A stretch of 64,000 bases of DNA from Methylobacteriaceae bacterium. GTDB taxonomy: Bacteria > Pseudomonadota > Alphaproteobacteria > Rhizobiales > Beijerinckiaceae. Location of the stretch: the NCBI GenBank assembly GCA_947444195.1, contig CANEZL010000006.1:62001-126000 (forward strand). Direction: 5' to 3'. Position numbers and translations under genes: made by a program. Below, one piece after another: positions 8,523 to 17,001 of the stretch. Position 1 is the first letter of the stretch. The number at the start of each line of letters is the position of its first letter. A model generated the notes under the pieces. It saw only the letters and a program-made list of their open reading frames with translations, ran no database searches and was not told the origin of the DNA.

Positions 8523-8722
8523 GTCGCCGATCCTGCGCCGGACTCCTTGGCATCGGGTGAAGGGGAACGAGTGGATTGCGCGGATCCGCCATAAGTCTCG
8601 GATCGGCGCGGCGAGGCTGGACTTGGGCCGGGCGCCCGTGCAAGGCCGAGCTTCAATGTCTCTCACGACGCGAGTGACATTCAGGCGCCGAGACAGGCGC
8701 GAGTCACCAGGGAGCCCGAGCG

Positions 8723-9190
8723 ATGTTGCCCGAACTGCGCGTTCTGTATTTCGAGGATCTGGAGGTCGGCCTCTCCGAGACCCTCTCGAAGGTGATCGCC
8801 TCCTCCGACGTGGTGGGCTTCGCCGAGATCACCGGCGACCGCAACCCGATCCACCTCTCCGAGCATTTCGCGGCGCGCACCCCCTTCGGCACCCGCATCG
8901 CCCACGGCCTCTACACGGCCGGGCTGATCTCCGCGGTGCTCGGCACCCGCCTGCCCGGCCCCGGCGCCGTCTACATCAGCCAGACCCTGAACTTCCGCGC
9001 CCCCGTGCGCATCGGCGACACCGTCGACGTCACCGTCGAGGTGGCCGAGCTGGTGCCCGAGCGCCGCCGCGCCCGCCTCAAATGCACCTGCGCCGTGGCC
9101 GGCGAGATCGTCCTCGACGGCGAGGCGCTGGTGAAGGTGCCGGCCAAGGCCGAGGCCGACCCCCTGGCCGCCCGCCAGTCCAAGGGCTGA
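8723..9190 (+). CDS. MaoC-family (R)-specific enoyl-CoA hydratase
   Basis: Hot-dog fold hydratase of 155 residues that reversibly hydrates trans-2-enoyl-CoA to (R)-3-hydroxyacyl-CoA. The hydratase-2 motif is intact: ITGDRNPIHLSEHFA, with the catalytic Asp and His separated as in PhaJ, followed by RIAHGLYTAGLISA. In Methylobacterium a protein of this family (CroR) acts in the ethylmalonyl-CoA pathway and in polyhydroxybutyrate metabolism. Either CroR or a PhaJ-like paralogue fits, and I cannot separate them. The next gene begins nine bases after the stop and is probably co-transcribed. Confidence 0.88.
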   Translation: MLPELRVLYFEDLEVGLSETLSKVIASSDVVGFAEITGDRNPIHLSEHFAARTPFGTRIAHGLYTAGLISAVLGTRLPGPGAVYISQTLNFRAPVRIGDTVDVTVEVAELVPERRRARLKCTCAVAGEIVLDGEALVKVPAKAEADPLAARQSKG

Positions 9191-9199
9191 GGCCGGGCC

Positions 9200-10006
9200 G
9201 TGGAGCCGGTGGCGATCGCGGATCCGGCCGACCCCCGGCTCGCCCCCTACGCCGCCATGCGCGAGCGCGACCTCGTCGGGCGGCAGGGGCGCTTCATCGT
9301 CGAGGGCGAGGTTACCCTGCGGCTCCTCGCCTCCCCCCGCTCCCGCTTCCGCGCCGAGTCGGTTCTGCTCGCCCCCGAGCGCTGGCCCGGTCTCCAGGGG
9401 GCCCTCGCGGACCTTCCCGCGCCGGTCTACCTCGCGGGCAAGGGGGCGATGAGCGCGGTGACGGGCTTCCCGATCCACCGCGGCGTGCTCGCCGTGGGCC
9501 TGCGCGGGCCCGAGCCGGAGCCCGCCGCCCTGGTCCCCCCGGCCCCCGCGCCGGCCCTGGTGCTGGGGCTCGCCGGGCTGACGAACCACGACAATGTCGG
9601 CGCCGCCTTCCGCAACGCCGCCGCCTTCGGCGCCGACGCAGTGCTCCTCGATCACGCCGGCTGCGACCCCCTCTACCGCAAGGCGATCCGCGTCTCGGCG
9701 GGGGCGGCCCTGATCACGCCCTTCGCCCGGCTCGGGCCGGAGGCGGCGTGGCCGGCCCTGGCCGATCGCCTCGGCCTCGAATTGCTGGCCCTCAGCCCCG
9801 CGGGCCGGGAGACCCTGGGCGACCTCGTGCCGCCCCGGCGCGCCCTGCTGCTTCTCGGCACCGAGGGGCCGGGCCTGCCCGCCGCGCTGATGGCGCGGGC
9901 GCGCACCGTGCGCATCCCGATGGCGGCGGGCTTCGACTCCCTGAACGTCGCCGCGGCGGGGGCCATCGCCCTGCATCATCTCGCCGCGGCCGGCAAAAAT
10001 TCCTGA
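9200..10006 (+). CDS. TrmH-family (SpoU) RNA 2'-O-methyltransferase
   Basis: SPOUT-class enzyme of 268 residues that transfers methyl from S-adenosylmethionine to ribose 2'-O of tRNA or rRNA. The three family motifs are present: NHDNVGAAFRNAAAFGADAV (motif 1, with the catalytic Arg), LLLGTEGPGLP (motif 2) and RIPMAAGFDSLNVAAAGAIA (motif 3, cofactor knot). The N-terminal 90 residues (DLVGRQGRFIVEGEVTLRLL) match the L30e-like substrate-binding region of this family. The start is GTG at 9200. The target nucleotide is unknown. Confidence 0.92.
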   Translation: MEPVAIADPADPRLAPYAAMRERDLVGRQGRFIVEGEVTLRLLASPRSRFRAESVLLAPERWPGLQGALADLPAPVYLAGKGAMSAVTGFPIHRGVLAVGLRGPEPEPAALVPPAPAPALVLGLAGLTNHDNVGAAFRNAAAFGADAVLLDHAGCDPLYRKAIRVSAGAALITPFARLGPEAAWPALADRLGLELLALSPAGRETLGDLVPPRRALLLLGTEGPGLPAALMARARTVRIPMAAGFDSLNVAAAGAIALHHLAAAGKNS

Positions 10007-10139
10007 CGCGGTTTGGTTCCGCGCGAGAGCGGGGCGCGACAAAGAGTTGCAATTGCCCGGGACCCGATCGCCTCTAGCTTGGCCGTAAGGTGCGGATTCC
10101 GCGCCCGGATCGTCGGTGGGGCCAAAGGAGGCGGCGGCG

Positions 10140-11729
10140 TTGCTTCAGGCGGGAAACGGGCTGCGGATGCTCTCCGGTCGCCGCGTGGTGGTCGTCGGGG
10201 CCGGACCTGGCGGTCTCGCTGCGGCGCTGCTGCTCGCACGGGCCGGCATCCACGTGACGCTGATCGAGAAGGACGGGCAGGTCGGCGGCCGCACCCGCAC
10301 GGTGGAAGCGCCCGGCGGCTACCGCTTCGACATCGGCCCCACATTCTTCCTCTACCCCCAGATCCTCGCCGACATCTTCGAGAGCTGCGGCGAGCGGCTG
10401 GAGGACCATGTCCGCCTGGAGCGCCTCGATCCGCAATACCACCTCGTCTTCGAGGGGGCGGGCGGGATCTCGGGGGAGATCCGCGCCACCGGCGACATCG
10501 CCCGGCTCAAGGCCGAGATCGCCCGCATCGCCCCGGCCGACGCGGAGAACGTCGAGGCGTTCTTCGCCGAGAATCGCACGAAGCTCGCCTTCTTCAAGCC
10601 GGTGCTGGAGCAGTCCTTCCACACCTTCCGCAGCATGGCCAAGCCGGCCATGCTGGCCGCCCTCCCCCATCTCCATCCCGGCCGCAGCGTCGACCGCGAC
10701 CTCAGGCGCTTCTTCGCCGATCCCAGGGTCCGCCTCGCCTTCTCGTTCCAGACCAAATATCTCGGGATGTCGCCCTTCCGCTGCCCGAGCCTGTTCACGA
10801 TCCTCTCGTTCCTCGAGTACGAGCACGGGGTCTATCACCCCGTGGGCGGCTGCGGCGCCGTCTCCGAGGCCATGGCAGGGCTCGCCCGGCGCATGGGCGT
10901 CGACGTCCGCCTGAACACCGCCGTCGAGCGCGTCCTGTTCGAGGGCAAGAAGGCGGTGGGCGTGGTCGCCGGGGGCGAGACGCTGCGGGCCGACGCGGTG
11001 ATGATCAACGGCGACTTCGCCAAGGTGGTGCCCGACCTCGTGCCCGAGGCGCACCGCCCGCGCTGGCGCGACGCGAAGGTGGCCAAGGCCCGCCTCTCCT
11101 GCTCCACCTTCATGATGTATCTCGGCCTCGAAGGGCCGATGCCGGAAAGCCTCGGCCACCACACCATCCTGCTCGCCGAGAACTACGAGCGGAACATCCG
11201 CGAGATCACCGAGGGCATTCTGCCGGCCCAGCCCTCCGTCTACGTCCAGCACGCGGGCTACACCGACGGCGGCATGGCGCCCCCCGGCCACACCGCCCTC
11301 TACGTGCTGGTGCCGGTGCCCAACCTGAAGGCGGGCATCGACTGGGCGGCGATCCGCCCGGCCTTCCGCGCCCTGGTTCTGGAGCGGCTGAAGCGCCTCG
11401 GCCTGGGTGATCTCGAATCGCGCATCCGCTACGAGCGCGTCGTCGATCCCACCGAGTGGCGCGACGAGTTCGCCGTCCACGAGGGCGCCACCTTCAACCT
11501 CGCCCACGACCTGATGCAGATGCTGTGGTTTCGCCCGCACAACCGCTTCGGGCCGGGCCTCTACCTCGTGGGCGGCGGCACCCATCCGGGCTCGGGCCTG
11601 CCGGTGATCTACGAGGGCGCCCGCATCTCGGCGCGCCTCCTCATCGAGGAACTGCTCGGCGCCCGCGTGCCGGACGCGGCCGGCATCCCCGAGACCGCGC
11701 CGCTGGCCACGGGAGGCGAGGCCTCGTGA
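10140..11729 (+). CDS. CrtN/CrtI-type carotenoid desaturase or oxidase, copy 1
   Basis: FAD-dependent amine-oxidase-fold enzyme of about 529 residues. The dinucleotide-binding motif is VVVVGAGPGGLAAALLLARA, followed by LIEKDGQVGGRTRT. The C-terminal FAD motif is GLYLVGGGTHPGSGLPVIYE, the carotenoid desaturase signature. I favour a TTG start at 10140 because AAAGGAG lies nine bases upstream; ATG 10167 and GTG 10116 are in frame. It opens a block of seven same-strand genes containing a second desaturase, which suggests sequential desaturation or oxidation of one C30 or C40 backbone. Methylobacterium is known to make C30 carotenoids from squalene, so a CrtN- or CrtP-like role fits. The gene order alone does not say which step. 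Confidence 0.9.
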   Translation: MLQAGNGLRMLSGRRVVVVGAGPGGLAAALLLARAGIHVTLIEKDGQVGGRTRTVEAPGGYRFDIGPTFFLYPQILADIFESCGERLEDHVRLERLDPQYHLVFEGAGGISGEIRATGDIARLKAEIARIAPADAENVEAFFAENRTKLAFFKPVLEQSFHTFRSMAKPAMLAALPHLHPGRSVDRDLRRFFADPRVRLAFSFQTKYLGMSPFRCPSLFTILSFLEYEHGVYHPVGGCGAVSEAMAGLARRMGVDVRLNTAVERVLFEGKKAVGVVAGGETLRADAVMINGDFAKVVPDLVPEAHRPRWRDAKVAKARLSCSTFMMYLGLEGPMPESLGHHTILLAENYERNIREITEGILPAQPSVYVQHAGYTDGGMAPPGHTALYVLVPVPNLKAGIDWAAIRPAFRALVLERLKRLGLGDLESRIRYERVVDPTEWRDEFAVHEGATFNLAHDLMQMLWFRPHNRFGPGLYLVGGGTHPGSGLPVIYEGARISARLLIEELLGARVPDAAGIPETAPLATGGEAS

Positions 11730-12148
11730 GGCCGCTCGCCGCCCTCGCGCTCGGCCTCGCCCTCGCCGGACCGGCCCAGGCCGCCTCCGTCCAGGTCGAG
11801 GTCGACGGGATCGAGCCGGGCGGCGGCACGGTCTACGTCACCCTCTGCCGGGGCGGGCTCGACGCGTCCGCCTGCACGACCGGGCAGGACGCCCCCGGCA
11901 CCGCGCCGGTCCGGCGCTTCCTGTTCGAGGCCGTCGAGCCCGGGACCTACGCGGTCGCCGCCTTCCAGGACGCGAACGGCAACCGCCAGCTCGACCGCAC
12001 CCGCCTCGGCCTGCCCCTCGAACCCTACGGCCTCTCGGGCGATGCGGGCCGGCGCGCCCGGCCCGACTTCGCGCAGGCCGCTCTTCCCGTGCGCGAGCCC
12101 GGCGCCGCCGTCCGCCTGCGCCTCGCCCGCGCCCTGCCCCGGCGCTGA
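11726..12148 (+). CDS. DUF2141 exported protein in carotenoid block
   Basis: The 140-residue product has a signal peptide (LAALALGLALAGPAQAA, cleavage after AQA). The mature domain carries the DUF2141 hallmarks: a beta-rich core and AAFQDANGNRQLDRTRLGLP followed by EPYGLSGD, which resembles a calcium-loop DxNGNxxLD. Two cysteines (TLCRG, SACTT) could form a disulfide in the periplasm. The GTG start overlaps the desaturase stop (GTGA). Function of the family is unknown. Its placement between a desaturase and an ABC exporter suggests a periplasmic or outer-membrane role for carotenoid handling, which is inference. Confidence 0.88.
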   Translation: MRPLAALALGLALAGPAQAASVQVEVDGIEPGGGTVYVTLCRGGLDASACTTGQDAPGTAPVRRFLFEAVEPGTYAVAAFQDANGNRQLDRTRLGLPLEPYGLSGDAGRRARPDFAQAALPVREPGAAVRLRLARALPRR

Positions 12149-12152
12149 CCCC

Positions 12153-13133
12153 GTGGCCCCGCTCCTCACGATCAGCGGCGTCGCCTTCGGCTTCGGGGGG
12201 CGCCGGATCCTCGACGGGGTCGACCTCGCCCTGGCGCCCGGCGAGACCCTGGCCCTGCTCGGCCCCAACGGGGCGGGCAAGACGACCCTGATGCGGCTCG
12301 CCGCCGGCCGGCTCGCCCCCGAGGCGGGCAGCGTGCGCGTCGCCGGCCGCGACCCGCACGCCGAGCGCGGCGCCCGGCGCGCCATCGGCTGGGTGCCCCA
12401 GGAGATCGCCCTCTATCCGCGGCTCACGGCCGCCGAGAATCTCGGCGTGTTCGCCGCCCTCGCCGGCCTGCCCCGGCGCGCGCGCGGCGGCGCGGTCGCC
12501 CAGGCCCTCGCCCTCGCCGGGCTGGAGGCGGTGGCCGGCCGCGTGGTCGGCCAGCTCTCCGGCGGCTACCAGCGCCGGGTCAACATCGCCGCGAGCCTGA
12601 TGGGCCGGCCCGGCCTCGTCCTCCTCGACGAGCCGACGCAGGGGGTCGACCGCGAGGCGCGGGCCGAGATCCACGCGGTGCTCGGGCGCCTGCGGGACGA
12701 GGGCGCCGCGATCCTCATCGCCACCCACGATTTCGCCGAGGCCGAGCGCCTGGCGAGCCGCGTCGCCTTCGTCGGGCGCGGGCGGATCCTGCGGGAGGGG
12801 CGCCTCGCCGATCTCCTGGCGGCCCTGCGCCGGGGGCCGCCCGAGCACGAGGTCGTCCTCGCCTCGGGCCCCGATGCGGCCGCGGAAGGCTGCCTGCGCC
12901 GGGCGGGCTTCGCCCCGCACGGGGCCGGGCTCGTCTGGCGCGCCTCGGAGCGGGCGGGCGGCCTCGACGGGGCGGCGCTCCTGGGGCAGTTGCGGGCGCA
13001 GGGCGTGCCGGCGAGCGAGGTGCGCGTGCGCGCCCCGGGCCTCGACGCCCTCTATCTCGACGCCCTCAAGCCCCGGGCCGTGGCCCCCGCGATGCGGGGC
13101 CGGGCCGCGCCACGAGCGGGGGCCGCACCATGA
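12153..13133 (+). CDS. ABC transporter ATP-binding protein of the carotenoid block
   Basis: The 326-residue ATPase of an ABC-2-type exporter. Walker A is [11 protein letters not shown], the Q loop is in [11 protein letters not shown], the signature is [12 protein letters not shown], Walker B is [12 protein letters not shown] and the switch is [11 protein letters not shown]. About 90 residues follow the nucleotide-binding domain, as in the CcmA/NatA-like group that carries a C-terminal accessory segment. GTG at 12153 is the start, four bases after the DUF2141 stop. The stop overlaps the permease start by four bases, so the two should form one complex. Cargo unknown; the surrounding genes suggest a carotenoid or other lipid. 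Confidence 0.92.
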   Translation: MAPLLTISGVAFGFGGRRILDGVDLALAPGETLALLGPNGAGKTTLMRLAAGRLAPEAGSVRVAGRDPHAERGARRAIGWVPQEIALYPRLTAAENLGVFAALAGLPRRARGGAVAQALALAGLEAVAGRVVGQLSGGYQRRVNIAASLMGRPGLVLLDEPTQGVDREARAEIHAVLGRLRDEGAAILIATHDFAEAERLASRVAFVGRGRILREGRLADLLAALRRGPPEHEVVLASGPDAAAEGCLRRAGFAPHGAGLVWRASERAGGLDGAALLGQLRAQGVPASEVRVRAPGLDALYLDALKPRAVAPAMRGRAAPRAGAAP

Positions 13134-14326
13134 TCGGCGCCGCCTTCCGGGTGATGTGGCTCAGCCTGCTGCGCGACCGCGCGGCGCTGGCGATGGCCTT
13201 CGTGCTGCCGAGCGTGATCTTCCTGATCTTCGCCGCGATCTTCTCCGGCGCGGTGGGGGACCGCATCCGCCTCCATCTCGGCCTCGCCGACCTCGCCGGC
13301 ACGCCGACGACCGCGCGCCTCGTCGACGCGCTCGCCGCCGACCCCTCCTTGCGCGTCACGCGGCTTCCCCCCGATCTCGAGGGTGCCGCGCAGGCGGTGC
13401 GCACGGGCGCGGTGGACGTGGCGCTGGTGCTGCGCGGGGACCTCTCGGCCGCCGCGGCGGGCGCCGACCCGGCCCGCCCAGTGGTGGTCGTGGAGAACCC
13501 GGCCAAGGCGCTCGCCACCCCGATCGCGCTGGGCCAGCTCCAGCGGGTGCTGAACGAGGCCCTGCCCGACGTGGTGCTCGCCCGCATCGTCGCGGACGTG
13601 GAGCGGGCCGGCAAGATCGGCGCGGACGAGCGCGCCTTCCTCGACGAGGCCTTCGCCGAGCAGCGGGCGCGCAAGGAGCCGTTCCGGTTCGCCGCGCTGG
13701 TGGAGCGGCGCAGCACCGCCGCGGCGGCCGGCAACGCCCGGGTGAGCTACTATGCCGGGGCGATCACCGCAGTCTTCCTGCTGTTCGCCGCCATGCAGGG
13801 GGCGCTCTCCCTGGTGGAGGAGCGCGAATCCGGCCTCGCCGACCGGCTCGCGGCCGGCCCCGGCGGCCTCGGCGTGGTGGTGCTCGGCAAGTTCGCGTTC
13901 CTCACCCTCCAGGGCCTCGTCCAGGCCGGGCTGATCTTCGGCGCCGCCGCCCTGTTCTACGGGGTCGAGATCGGCCCGCACGGGCCGGCCTTCCTCGCCG
14001 CCTGCCTCCTCGTCTCCGCCATGGCGGCGGGGCTGGCGCTCGCCGCCTGCGCCGCCGCCTCCACCCGCCAGCAGGCGCATCTGGCCGCCACCTTCGGCGT
14101 GCTGCTGCTCTCGGCGGTGGGCGGCAGCATGGTGCCCCGCTTCCTGATGCCGCCCTGGCTGCAGGAGGCCGGCTGGTTCACCCCGAACGCCTGGGCGATC
14201 GAGGCCTACCAGTCCGCCCTCGGCGACGGCTTCGCGGCGGCCGCGATGCCCCTCCTGGTCATGGCCGCCCTGGCGCTGGCCGGCCTCGGCACGGCGCTCG
14301 GCCTCGTGGCGCGGCGGACCGCGTGA
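13130..14326 (+). CDS. ABC-2 type permease of the carotenoid block
   Basis: Membrane permease of 398 residues. It has one helix at the N terminus (residues 19-42) and a long extracytoplasmic segment of about 180 residues. A cluster of five helices follows from about residue 205, including [20 protein letters not shown], the ABC-2 family region just before the second helix. This is the YhgE/CcmB-like ABC2_membrane_3 layout. It overlaps the ATPase gene (ATGA). Export of an amphiphile across the inner membrane is the expected role. No third outer-membrane component is encoded nearby. Confidence 0.9.
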   Translation: MIGAAFRVMWLSLLRDRAALAMAFVLPSVIFLIFAAIFSGAVGDRIRLHLGLADLAGTPTTARLVDALAADPSLRVTRLPPDLEGAAQAVRTGAVDVALVLRGDLSAAAAGADPARPVVVVENPAKALATPIALGQLQRVLNEALPDVVLARIVADVERAGKIGADERAFLDEAFAEQRARKEPFRFAALVERRSTAAAAGNARVSYYAGAITAVFLLFAAMQGALSLVEERESGLADRLAAGPGGLGVVVLGKFAFLTLQGLVQAGLIFGAAALFYGVEIGPHGPAFLAACLLVSAMAAGLALAACAAASTRQQAHLAATFGVLLLSAVGGSMVPRFLMPPWLQEAGWFTPNAWAIEAYQSALGDGFAAAAMPLLVMAALALAGLGTALGLVARRTA

Positions 14327-14482
14327 TGGCCGCCCGCCGCCCCGGCCCGGCCGCGCCAGGAACGGCCCCGATCCCCTCTTTCGACGCGCTCTCGTTCGCG
14401 GAACCGGCGGCCGGTTCGGCGGGGAGCGCTCTAATCCGCCCGGCGCGCGTGCCGCCCGGGCGTCCCGCGGGAGCGTAACACG

Positions 14483-16009
14483 ATGCAGTCCGGTTCCTCG
14501 GTCGCCGTCATCGGCAGCGGTTTGGGCGGTCTGGCGGCCGCCTGCGTCACCGCCGCGCGCGGGCACAAGGTCACCCTCTACGACAAGAACGGCTGGCTCG
14601 GCGGCAAGGCCGCGGTGCTGCACGAGGGCGGCTTCCGCTTCGACATGGGGCCGACCATCCTCACCGTGCCCCGCGTGCTGGAGCGGATCTTCGCCGAGGC
14701 GGGCCGGAACCTGCACGACTACCTCGACCTGCGCCGCCTCGACCCGCAATGGCGCTGCTTCTTCGAGGACGGCACCCAGATCGACCTGATGCAGGACGTG
14801 GCCGCCATGGCCGCCGAGATGGACCGCTTCGTGCCCGGCGCGGGCGCGGGGGACGGCTACAGGAAGTTCATCGACATCTCCGAGCACCTGCACGGCATCT
14901 CGGAGAAGTTCTTCTTCTGGAAGCCGGTCGAGGACCTGTTCGACACGATCGACCTGCGCGCCAACATGAACCCGGCGACCCTGCGCGACGTGCTGTCCCT
15001 GCGCATGCACGCCTCGGTGGCCGGCACCATCCGCGGCAAGGTGAAGGATGCCCGCCTCGCCCAGATGCTCGACCACTTCGTACAGTATGTGGGCTCCTCG
15101 CCCTACGGGGCGCCGGCCGTGCTCTGCGCCATCGCCCACATGCAGACGGCCGACGGCGTCTGGTATCCGATGGGGGGCACCCGCGCCGTGGCCGAGGCGC
15201 TGGCCAAGCTCGCCACCGAGCTCGGCGCGACGTGCAGGCCGAACGCCGAGGTGACCGGCCTCGACATCCGCGAGGGCGCGGTGCGGGGCGTGCGCACCGC
15301 CGAGGGCACCACGCCCTTCGACGCGGTGATCTCCAACATGGATTCGGTGCGCACCTACCGCGAGCTCGTGGGTGGCGCCCCGGGCAAGGCCTACGAGCGG
15401 AAGAACCCGGAGCCGGCCTGCTCGGGCGTGGTGCTCTATCTCGGCCTGAACAGGCGCTACGAGCACCTCAACCACCACGACTTCGTGTTCTCCCGCGATC
15501 CGGAAGAGGAGTTCGACTGGATCTACCGCCGGGGCGAGCCGGCGCCGGACCCCACCGCCTACCTCGCCGCCCCCTCCTCCACCGATCCGTCCGTGGCGCC
15601 GGAGGGCGGCGAGGCCCTCTACGTCCTCGTGCACACCCCCTATCTGCGCCCCCACCACGACTGGTCGCAGATGTTCCCGGCCTACCGGCAGGTGATCCTG
15701 GACAAGCTCAAGCGCACCGCCGGCCTCCACGACATCGAGGAGCGCATCGTCGTGGAGCGGCACCTCACCCCGCAGGACATCCACGACCGCTACAAGGTGC
15801 TGAACGGGGCGATCTACGGGCTGGCCTCCCACGGCCGCGTGAAGGGCGCCTTCAAGCCCGGCAACCGCTCGCGGCAGGTGCAGGGCCTCTACCTCGCGGG
15901 CGGGGCCGCCCATCCCGGCCCCGGCATGCCGATGGTGATGATGTCCGGCTGGATCGCCGCCGACGCGCACGACCAGGACGCGCGCGCCGCCCTGCGCCGC
16001 ACGGCGTGA
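14483..16009 (+). CDS. CrtN/CrtI-type carotenoid desaturase or oxidase, copy 2
   Basis: Second FAD-dependent desaturase of the block, 508 residues. The Rossmann motif VAVIGSGLGGLAAACVTAAR is followed by LYDKNGWLGGKAAV. The C-terminal FAD motif is GLYLAGGAAHPGPGMPMVMM. It differs strongly from copy 1 (for example FDMGPTILTVPRVLERIF against FDIGPTFFLYPQILADIF), so the two probably perform different steps such as desaturation and terminal oxidation. A 156-base gap separates it from the permease, long enough for a second promoter. Its stop overlaps the acyltransferase start. CrtI-like three-step C40 desaturation is an alternative, but no phytoene synthase is present here. Confidence 0.9.
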   Translation: MQSGSSVAVIGSGLGGLAAACVTAARGHKVTLYDKNGWLGGKAAVLHEGGFRFDMGPTILTVPRVLERIFAEAGRNLHDYLDLRRLDPQWRCFFEDGTQIDLMQDVAAMAAEMDRFVPGAGAGDGYRKFIDISEHLHGISEKFFFWKPVEDLFDTIDLRANMNPATLRDVLSLRMHASVAGTIRGKVKDARLAQMLDHFVQYVGSSPYGAPAVLCAIAHMQTADGVWYPMGGTRAVAEALAKLATELGATCRPNAEVTGLDIREGAVRGVRTAEGTTPFDAVISNMDSVRTYRELVGGAPGKAYERKNPEPACSGVVLYLGLNRRYEHLNHHDFVFSRDPEEEFDWIYRRGEPAPDPTAYLAAPSSTDPSVAPEGGEALYVLVHTPYLRPHHDWSQMFPAYRQVILDKLKRTAGLHDIEERIVVERHLTPQDIHDRYKVLNGAIYGLASHGRVKGAFKPGNRSRQVQGLYLAGGAAHPGPGMPMVMMSGWIAADAHDQDARAALRRTA

Positions 16010-17001
16010 GCCGCACCGAACCGCCCGAGGTGCTCCCCGCCGGGGCGGTCGCCGGCCCGGGGGAGAACATGCCCGGGCAGGAGGCCCGGATCGGGCAGGA
16101 GGCGGGGATCGGGGACGATTCCGGCCCAACGCGGATTGAACCCGCGGGGATGCCGAAGGCGGGAGGAGCCGGGTCCGTGCAGCGCGAACGTCCCGGGCCC
16201 GAGCCGGAGCCGGTCTCCCCCGCCCTGTGGCGGTTCATGCTGGCCTATTTCACCCGCTACCTGCGCCGCCATCTCGACGGCCTGCAACTCGCCCGCTGGG
16301 GCGTTCCGGCATTCGCCGATCATCCGGGCCCGGTCGTGGTCTACTGCAACCATCCGGCCTGGTGGGACGCGGCGGTGATCATCCTCCTCGCCGGCCGGCT
16401 GTTCCCGGGGCGCGAGGCCCGCGCGCCCTTCGACGCGCGCATGCTCGCCCGCTACGCGATCTTCCGGCGCATGGGCGCCTTCGGGGTCGATCTCGATTCC
16501 CCCCGCGGGGCCGCGCAGTTCCTGCGCCATGCCCGCGCGATCCTCGCCGGGCCGCACCGGATGCTCTGGATCACGGCGCAGGGGCGCTTCGTCGACGTGC
16601 GCGCCCGCCCCCTGGACCTGCGCCCCGGCGTCGCCCGGCTGCCCGAGATCGCGCCCGACGCCCTGTTCGTGCCCCTCGCCCTCGAATACGCCTTCTGGGA
16701 CGAGCGCGGCGGCGTGGCCTTCGCCGCCTTCGGCACGCCGGTGCCGGGGCGAGACCTCGCGGGCCTGCCGCGGGCCGAGCGCCTCGCGCGCATGGAGGGC
16801 GACCTCGCCGGGCTCCTCGACCGCCTCTCCGCGGACGTGATCGGCCGCGAGCCCGCCCGCTTCACCCCCCTCGTCTCCGGCCGGCAGGGGGTGGGCGGGG
16901 TCTACGATCTCTGGCGGCGGCTCCGGGCCGCGCTCACCGGCCGCCGCTTCGAGCCGGGCCATCACGGCCCGGCGGAACGCCCCGACGAGGCGAGGCCGTG
17001 A
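16006..17001 (+). CDS. PlsC-type acyltransferase of the carotenoid block
   Basis: Lysophosphatidate-acyltransferase fold protein of up to 331 residues. The catalytic HX4D motif is YCNHPAWWDAAV (about residue 115). The second block reads MLWITAQGRFVDVRARPLDL in place of the usual EGTR. Block four-like VPLALEYAFWDE follows. The first 70 residues are proline- and glycine-rich with an internal GQEARIGQEAGIG repeat and may not be translated; a start near 16234 (MLAYFTRYLRRHL) would still keep the domain. GTG at 16006 overlaps the desaturase stop (GTGA). By analogy with CrtO of staphyloxanthin synthesis it may acylate the sugar of a glycosyl carotenoid; this is inferred from position. Confidence 0.85.
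   Translation: MSRTEPPEVLPAGAVAGPGENMPGQEARIGQEAGIGDDSGPTRIEPAGMPKAGGAGSVQRERPGPEPEPVSPALWRFMLAYFTRYLRRHLDGLQLARWGVPAFADHPGPVVVYCNHPAWWDAAVIILLAGRLFPGREARAPFDARMLARYAIFRRMGAFGVDLDSPRGAAQFLRHARAILAGPHRMLWITAQGRFVDVRARPLDLRPGVARLPEIAPDALFVPLALEYAFWDERGGVAFAAFGTPVPGRDLAGLPRAERLARMEGDLAGLLDRLSADVIGREPARFTPLVSGRQGVGGVYDLWRRLRAALTGRRFEPGHHGPAERPDEARP

Noticed and set aside
13052..16129. A 1025-residue minus-strand frame across the permease and second desaturase
   Set aside because: Low-complexity His/Gly/Val/Arg translation, antisense to clearly coding genes with intact FAD motifs.
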